A DNA stretch of 9,740 nt, taken from the NCBI GenBank assembly GCA_919901335.1, contig CAKKOZ010000086.1:1-9740 (forward strand), read 5' to 3'. The notes under the pieces were generated by a model. The model was not told the DNA's origin. It ran no database searches and saw only the letters and a list, made by a program, of their open reading frames with translations. The translations under genes were made by a program, and so were the position numbers. How positions within the stretch are numbered: the stretch's first letter is position 1; each line of letters opens with the position of its first letter. Shown here piece by piece: positions 5,774-9,740 of the stretch. This DNA comes from Nitrospiria bacterium (GTDB lineage Bacteria > Nitrospirota > Nitrospiria > JACQBZ01).

Positions 5774-8563
5774 AAACTGCCCCGTGTAGGACGATTTGAT
5801 CTGCGCAAGCTGCTCCGGAGTTCCGGTCGCGATCACGCGGCCGCCCAGGTCTCCGCCCTCCGGCCCCAGATCAATCACCCAGTCGGAATTCTTGATCACG
5901 TCCAGGTTGTGCTCGATCACGACGACGCTGTTCCCGGCGTCCACCAGACGGTTCAGAACATCCAAGAGCTTCTGGATATCGGCAAAATGGAGTCCGGTCG
6001 TCGGTTCATCTAAAATATACAGCGTCTGTCCGGTCGCACGCTTGGACAGCTCGCGGGAGAGCTTCACGCGCTGCGCCTCGCCGCCCGAGAGCGTCGTAGC
6101 CGACTGGCCGAGATGGACATAGCCCAATCCGACATCCTGAAGCGTCTCGAGCTTTGTCTTGAGGTGCGGGATCGCCGAGAAGAAGACGACGGCCTGATCC
6201 ACGGTCATATCCAGAATATCCGCGATGTTTTTTCCTTTGTAGGCGATCTCGAGCGTTTCGCGATTGTACCGCTTGCCCTTGCAGACCTCGCAGGTGACAT
6301 AGACGTCCGGAAGGAAATGCATCTCGATCTTGATCACGCCGTCGCCCTGGCAGGCCTCGCACCGACCGCCCTTGACGTTGAAACTGTAGCGCCCGGCCGC
6401 ATACCCCCGCATCCGGGACTCGGGAAGCTGCGTGAACAGGTCGCGGATGAAGGTGAACAGCCCGGTATACGTCGCCGGGTTGGACCGCGGCGTGCGGCCG
6501 ATGGGCGACTGGTCGATATTGATCACCTTGTCGAGATGCTCAAGCCCCTTGATCTGATCGCAGGCGCCCGGACGGTCCGTCGCACGATACAGCCGCTGGG
6601 CCAGGTTTTTGTACAACACCTCCAGGACCAGCGTACTCTTCCCCGAACCCGACACGCCCGTGATGCAGGTGAGCAGGCCCAACGGGATCTGAACGTCGAC
6701 GTTTTTGAGGTTGTTCTCCCGCGCGCCGATGATCTTTAAAAATTGCTGCGGCGGGCGGTGGCGCTTGGGAAGCGAGATCACCCGCTCCTTCCGGAGATAG
6801 ACCCCGGTGAGTGATTTCTCGTGGGCCATGATCTCCTTCGGCGTTCCCTCGGCTACGACTTCGCCGCCGTGGATGCCGGCCCCCAGACCCATGTCAATCA
6901 CGTGATCCGCCGTGAGGATCGTTTCCTCGTCGTGCTCCACCACCAGGACGGTGTTGCCCAGATCCCGCAGTCGGATCAGGGTGTCCAGCAGCCGGCGGTT
7001 GTCCCGCTGATGCAGTCCGATGGAGGGCTCATCTAAGATGTACAGCACCCCGGTGAGAGACGATCCGATCTGGGTCGCGAGCCGAATCCTCTGCCCCTCG
7101 CCGCCGGACAGCGTGGCCGCGGCCCGGTCAAGCGTGAGATAGTCCAGACCGACATTCATCAAGAATCCTAGCCGTTCCTTGATCTCTTTCAAAATACGCT
7201 GTGCGATCACCGTTTCCCGTTCGGTCAGCTTCAATCCGGTAAAGAAGACGGCCGCTTCTTTAATCGAGAAGCGGGTCGCCTCGGTGATCGATTTCTCGCC
7301 GATCGTCACTGCCAGGCTTTCCGGCTTGAGCCGCTCGCCCTTGCAGACCTTGCAGGAATGGCTGCCCATGTACCGCGCGATCTCCTCCCGGATGTAGCTT
7401 GAGTCGGTCTCCCGAAACCGTCGCTGGAGGTTTCCGATCACGCCCTCGTACGGCTTATGGTAGGCATGCCGATGTCCGTCGCTTTCATCATAGAGGGTGA
7501 TCTCCTCCCTGCCGGAACCGTACAGGAGGACCCGCTGATGCTCCGGTTTGAGATCCTTAAACGGCGTCCGGAGATCAAACCCATAATGTTTCGCGACCGA
7601 TTCCAGCCTCTGGTAATAATAAACCGAAAAACGCTTTTCCCAGGGCTTGATCGCGCCCGCGCGCAGCGAAAGGTTTTTGTCCGGAATGATCAGATCGGGG
7701 TCCAGGTCCATCGTCGTCCCCAGTCCGTCGCAGCCCGGGCAGGCGCCGTGCGGACTGTTGAACGAGAAAACGCGCGGTGTCAGCTCCGGAAGGCTGATCC
7801 CACACTCGATGCAGGCCAGCTTCTCGCTGAAAAGCGTCTCCTCGCCATCGCGGTTTAAAAGAACGATTCCCTCGGCAAGGCGCAAAGCCGTCTCGAGCGA
7901 ATCGGCCAGCCGTTTCTGGATTCCGTCCTTGACCACCAGGCGGTCGATCAGGACCTCGATCGTCTGCTTTTTCTTCTTGTCCAGCGTGATCTCCTCCGAG
8001 AGGTCCCGAAGCTCACCGTTGATCCGGACACGGGTGAAGCCGTTTTTGCGTAGCTGAAGCAGTTCCTTCCGGTACTCCCCCTTCCGGCCCCGGACCATCG
8101 GCGCGAAGATCTGGATCTTGACCCCCGACGGCCAGGCCATGATATGGTCCACCATTTGCTGAACCGTCTGGGCCGCGATCTCGCGGCCGCATTGGTGACA
8201 GTGCGGCCGGCCGGCCCGCGCGAACAGTACGCGCAGGTAGTCGTAGATCTCGGTCACGGTCCCGACCGTGGACCGCGGGTTGTGGCTGGTCGTTTTCTGC
8301 TCGATCGAGATCGCGGGCGAGAGTCCTTCGATCGAGTCCACATCCGGCTTGTCCATCTGCGCCAGGAACTGGCGGGCGTAGGCCGAAAGCGACTCGACGT
8401 ACCGGCGCTGGCCTTCGGCGTAAATCGTGTCGAAAGCGAGCGAGGACTTTCCGGAACCGGACAGACCGGTGATCACGACCAGTTTGTTACGGGGGATCGT
8501 CACATCGATGTTTTTAAGATTGTGCTCGCGGGCCCCGCGGATGACGAGCTGTGTGGGTTCCAT
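5747..8563 (-). CDS. uvrA: Excinuclease ABC subunit UvrA
   Basis: UvrA is the dimeric ABC-type ATPase that scans DNA for helix-distorting lesions and loads UvrB in nucleotide excision repair. The product is 938 residues from the ATG at 8563 (E. coli 940). Numbered from there: Walker A GLSGSGKS (33-40); first zinc site C251, C254, C275, C278; signature LSGGE (485-489) with Walker B acids D511/E512; second Walker A GVSGSGKST (636-644); second zinc site C735, C738, C758, C761; second LSGGE (825-829) and D852/E853. Extra CxxC pairs occur at 122/125 and 404/407. An in-frame TTG one codon upstream extends the frame, but the ATG is preferred because GAGG sits 7 nt before it. It diverges from ubiE. 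I saw no clear E. coli-type LexA box (CTG-N10-CAG) upstream. Confidence 0.98.
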   Translation of the reverse strand: MEPTQLVIRGAREHNLKNIDVTIPRNKLVVITGLSGSGKSSLAFDTIYAEGQRRYVESLSAYARQFLAQMDKPDVDSIEGLSPAISIEQKTTSHNPRSTVGTVTEIYDYLRVLFARAGRPHCHQCGREIAAQTVQQMVDHIMAWPSGVKIQIFAPMVRGRKGEYRKELLQLRKNGFTRVRINGELRDLSEEITLDKKKKQTIEVLIDRLVVKDGIQKRLADSLETALRLAEGIVLLNRDGEETLFSEKLACIECGISLPELTPRVFSFNSPHGACPGCDGLGTTMDLDPDLIIPDKNLSLRAGAIKPWEKRFSVYYYQRLESVAKHYGFDLRTPFKDLKPEHQRVLLYGSGREEITLYDESDGHRHAYHKPYEGVIGNLQRRFRETDSSYIREEIARYMGSHSCKVCKGERLKPESLAVTIGEKSITEATRFSIKEAAVFFTGLKLTERETVIAQRILKEIKERLGFLMNVGLDYLTLDRAAATLSGGEGQRIRLATQIGSSLTGVLYILDEPSIGLHQRDNRRLLDTLIRLRDLGNTVLVVEHDEETILTADHVIDMGLGAGIHGGEVVAEGTPKEIMAHEKSLTGVYLRKERVISLPKRHRPPQQFLKIIGARENNLKNVDVQIPLGLLTCITGVSGSGKSTLVLEVLYKNLAQRLYRATDRPGACDQIKGLEHLDKVINIDQSPIGRTPRSNPATYTGLFTFIRDLFTQLPESRMRGYAAGRYSFNVKGGRCEACQGDGVIKIEMHFLPDVYVTCEVCKGKRYNRETLEIAYKGKNIADILDMTVDQAVVFFSAIPHLKTKLETLQDVGLGYVHLGQSATTLSGGEAQRVKLSRELSKRATGQTLYILDEPTTGLHFADIQKLLDVLNRLVDAGNSVVVIEHNLDVIKNSDWVIDLGPEGGDLGGRVIATGTPEQLAQIKSSYTGQFLKKVLVAS

Positions 8564-8570
8564 CAAAAGA

Positions 8571-8574
8571 CCTC
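8571..8574 (-). promoter_or_regulatory. Ribosome binding site deciding the uvrA start
   Basis: GAGG within TGAGGT on the minus strand is 7 nt before the ATG at 8563 but only 4 nt before the upstream in-frame TTG at 8566, which favours the ATG. Confidence 0.6.
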
Positions 8575-8595
8575 AAAAACTATTTTGAACGGGCC

Positions 8596-8625
8596 AGTAT
8601 ATCACGTCCGGATTAACGTCGTCCA
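8596..8625 (-). promoter_or_regulatory. Candidate extended -10 promoter of uvrA
   Basis: The minus strand reads TGATATACT: a TATACT -10 (8601-8596; 5 of 6) with the extended TG motif. TGGACG (8625-8620; 4 of 6) lies 18 nt upstream as a -35. Predicted initiation near 8589 gives a leader of about 26 nt containing the RBS. The extended -10 makes this the most convincing promoter in the window. Confidence 0.6.
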
Positions 8626-8628
8626 CCC

Positions 8629-8657
8629 TTGACAATGTCCTCCCGCAGTGTTACGAA
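8629..8657 (+). promoter_or_regulatory. Candidate promoter of ubiE/menG
   Basis: A perfect TTGACA (8629-8634) is followed after 17 nt by TACGAA (8652-8657; 3 of 6). Initiation would fall around 8664-8665, at the ATG at 8665, implying a leaderless or nearly leaderless mRNA. The -35 is perfect and the -10 weak. The layout resembles the yebC candidate (TTGACT, 17 nt, TAGGAA). Confidence 0.4.
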
Positions 8658-8664
8658 TACCATC

Positions 8665-9399
8665 ATGAAACCGGTCTCATCACTTCCTTCCGCTTCCGAG
8701 AAAGAACAGGCCGTGCAGGCCATGTTCACGGCGATCGCCCACCGGTACGATTTGAACAACAGTCTCCTTTCGCTGGGTCTTCACCATTCCTGGAAACGGC
8801 GGGCGGTTAAGATGAGCGGGGCGGCGGTAGGCGATACGGTGCTGGATCTTTGCACCGGCACGGGGGATCTGGCCGTTTTGCTGGCCCGTCAGGTCGGATC
8901 CGAAGGCCGGGTGATCGGGCTGGATCTAAACGACCGGATGCTGGCCTTCGGCCGACGGAAGATCAAAAAACTTGGGATCTCAAACATCACACTGCTGACC
9001 GGAAATGCCGAATCGCTTCAGTTCTGCGACCGGACTTTTCAGGCCGCGACCGTGGCCTTCGGGATACGAAACGTGACCGATATCCGGGCCGCGCTGCGTG
9101 AAATGCACCGCGTCTTGGAACCGGGCGGGCGGGCCGTCTGCCTTGAGTTTTCCCGTCCCACAAGCGGCCCGTTAAGAAAACTGTACGACTATTACTCCTT
9201 CACGCTCCTTCCACGAATCGGAAGGCTCGTCGCGCGCGATCAGACCGGCGTCTATCACTATCTTCCGGCCTCCATCCGGGCCTTCCCGGATCAGGAACGG
9301 TTTAGGGAATTATTTTTAGAGGCGGGCTTTTCGCCCGTCACCTACCGTAATTTGACCGGCGGGATCGTGGCCATTCATGTCGGGGTGAAACCCTTGTAG
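8665..9399 (+). CDS. ubiE: UbiE/MenG family quinone C-methyltransferase
   Basis: SAM-dependent methyltransferase of the UbiE/MenG (COQ5) family, which methylates the ring of demethylmenaquinone and/or a demethoxyubiquinol intermediate. The product is 244 residues from the ATG at 8665. Seen: family signature 1 as YDLNNSLLSLGLHHSW (28-43; the usual Met of YDxMN is Asn), SAM motif I VLDLCTGTGDLA (59-70), acidic D87 in VIGLDLND, AFGIRNV (131-137), LEPGG (151-155) with LEFSRP (160-165), and the C-terminal GGIVAIHVG. In-frame starts at 8629 (TTG) and 8635 (ATG) would add 12 or 10 residues. I prefer 8665 because family homology begins soon after it, no start has a Shine-Dalgarno, and the TTG coincides with a -35 box. 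It diverges from uvrA and converges on the DUF4279 gene. With no quinone pathway neighbours, ubiquinone versus menaquinone cannot be settled. Confidence 0.93.
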   Translation: MKPVSSLPSASEKEQAVQAMFTAIAHRYDLNNSLLSLGLHHSWKRRAVKMSGAAVGDTVLDLCTGTGDLAVLLARQVGSEGRVIGLDLNDRMLAFGRRKIKKLGISNITLLTGNAESLQFCDRTFQAATVAFGIRNVTDIRAALREMHRVLEPGGRAVCLEFSRPTSGPLRKLYDYYSFTLLPRIGRLVARDQTGVYHYLPASIRAFPDQERFRELFLEAGFSPVTYRNLTGGIVAIHVGVKPL

Positions 9400-9424
9400 T
9401 GGCGACGCATGCGGCGCCACTACA
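9395..9424. repeat. 30-bp near-perfect palindrome containing both convergent stop codons
   Basis: TGTAGTGGCG (9395-9404) and CGCCACTACA (9415-9424) are exact reverse complements. The centre CGCATGCG (9406-9413) is itself palindromic, leaving one mismatched pair (A9405/G9414), so 14 of 15 pairs match. The left arm holds the ubiE TAG (9397-9399) and the right arm the TAG of the minus-strand DUF4279 gene (9422-9420). RNA from either strand could fold into a 10-bp stem plus 2 bp and a CAUG loop. Neither strand shows a downstream U-tract, so it would be at best an atypical bidirectional terminator. It could equally be a dispersed REP-like element. The palindrome is certain, its function is not. 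Confidence 0.85.
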
Positions 9425-9740
9425 TTTCCATGATCACCGCCACCTCAAGCCCGATCCCCAGTTCCACCATCCATGACAGCGCCTCCGGCGGAAGACTAAA
9501 ACCTCCCTGACCATGGTTGGAGCGATATTCACAAAACACGTCGACCGATAACGCGGTCGCGATATCCCGAAGAACGGATCCGCGAGGAATCAGTCTGGAC
9601 TTCAGCCAGGCCAGATGGTCCTCCAGCGGCCGATGGGGCGTCACCGGTGCGGTCATCTCCCAGAAATCAAGTTCCATGCGCTCGGACGTTCCTGGAACCG
9701 GTTCTCCTCTGCGACGAACCCGCGTCGGCTCAAGGCCCAG
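9420..9740 (-). CDS. DUF4279 domain protein, C-terminal part (5' end cut by window edge)
   Basis: An open minus-strand frame from the right edge to a TAG at 9422-9420 gives 106 visible residues. A Met codon at 9677 would give 85 residues, but the frame stays open for the 21 codons upstream and reads LGLEPTRVRRRGEPVPG, which looks like a conserved part of a DUF4279 domain rather than untranslated DNA. Later segments fit the same family: LDFWEM, LEDHLAWLKSRLIP, VDVFCEYRSNHGQGGFSLPPE and LGIGLEVAVIM. DUF4279 has no established function; members are small cytoplasmic proteins without signal peptides. No catalytic residues can be proposed. It is convergent with ubiE, 20 bp apart stop to stop. Family assignment is from recognition of the sequence pattern. 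Confidence 0.72.
   Translation of the reverse strand: MGLEPTRVRRRGEPVPGTSERMELDFWEMTAPVTPHRPLEDHLAWLKSRLIPRGSVLRDIATALSVDVFCEYRSNHGQGGFSLPPEALSWMVELGIGLEVAVIMEM

Noticed and set aside
8564..8566. TTG start for uvrA one codon upstream of the ATG
   Set aside because: The RBS spacing of 4 nt is too short, and the adjacent ATG has a normal spacing of 7 nt.
8629..8664. TTG at 8629 or ATG at 8635 as the ubiE start
   Set aside because: Neither has a Shine-Dalgarno, the extra residues lie before the region typical of UbiE, and the TTG coincides with a perfect -35 box. They remain possible.
8564..8664. SOS (LexA) operator upstream of uvrA
   Set aside because: I looked for CTG-N10-CAG and for GAAC-N4-GTTC type sites and found no convincing match. 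A lineage-specific LexA box cannot be excluded by eye.
1..9740. CRISPR array, mobile element, prophage or defence island
   Set aside because: There are no spaced direct repeats, transposase or integrase motifs, phage proteins or known defence domains. The genes are conserved housekeeping types with uniform base composition.

Overview
The window is a compact, roughly 58-60% GC bacterial chromosome segment of mostly housekeeping genes, eight on the minus strand and one on the plus strand. Dense packing, the yebC-ruvC-ruvA-ruvB order, a UbiE/MenG quinone methyltransferase and the style of the proteins suggest a Gram-negative-type bacterium, possibly Nitrospirota or a related deep lineage such as NC10. 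That placement is a low-confidence guess from memory, not a computed result. I see no rRNA, tRNA, CRISPR array, insertion sequence, phage gene or recognisable defence system.

Layout from left to right. Positions 1-2884 (minus) hold the Holliday-junction operon in transcription order yebC, ruvC, ruvA, ruvB; ruvB runs off the left edge. A candidate promoter for this operon lies in the 73-bp gap upstream of yebC and reaches back to the dedA stop codon. Positions 2958-5695 (minus) hold a two-gene unit: a fused class II aldolase/short-chain dehydrogenase followed after 29 bp by a DedA-family membrane protein. A good candidate promoter for this unit overlaps the end of uvrA, and a perfect 8-bp stem hairpin lies in the predicted leader. 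Positions 5747-8563 (minus) encode UvrA. Positions 8665-9399 (plus) encode UbiE/MenG, divergent from uvrA. From 9420 to the right edge (minus) is the C-terminal part of a DUF4279 protein, convergent with ubiE.

Functionally, UvrA begins nucleotide excision repair and RuvABC processes recombination intermediates, so two DNA-repair loci flank an apparently unrelated sugar-phosphate or aldehyde enzyme and a lipid-carrier-type membrane protein. UbiE/MenG serves respiratory quinone synthesis. No gap exceeds about 100 bp, and the gaps hold the regulatory signals listed.

I found no convincing new biological system. The most interesting signals are non-coding: a 30-bp near-perfect palindrome that supplies the stop codons of both convergent genes at 9395-9424; a leader hairpin at 5715-5736 that may be the same general kind of small palindromic repeat; and back-to-back divergent promoters between uvrA and ubiE, in which the longest-ORF start codon of ubiE is probably part of a -35 box.
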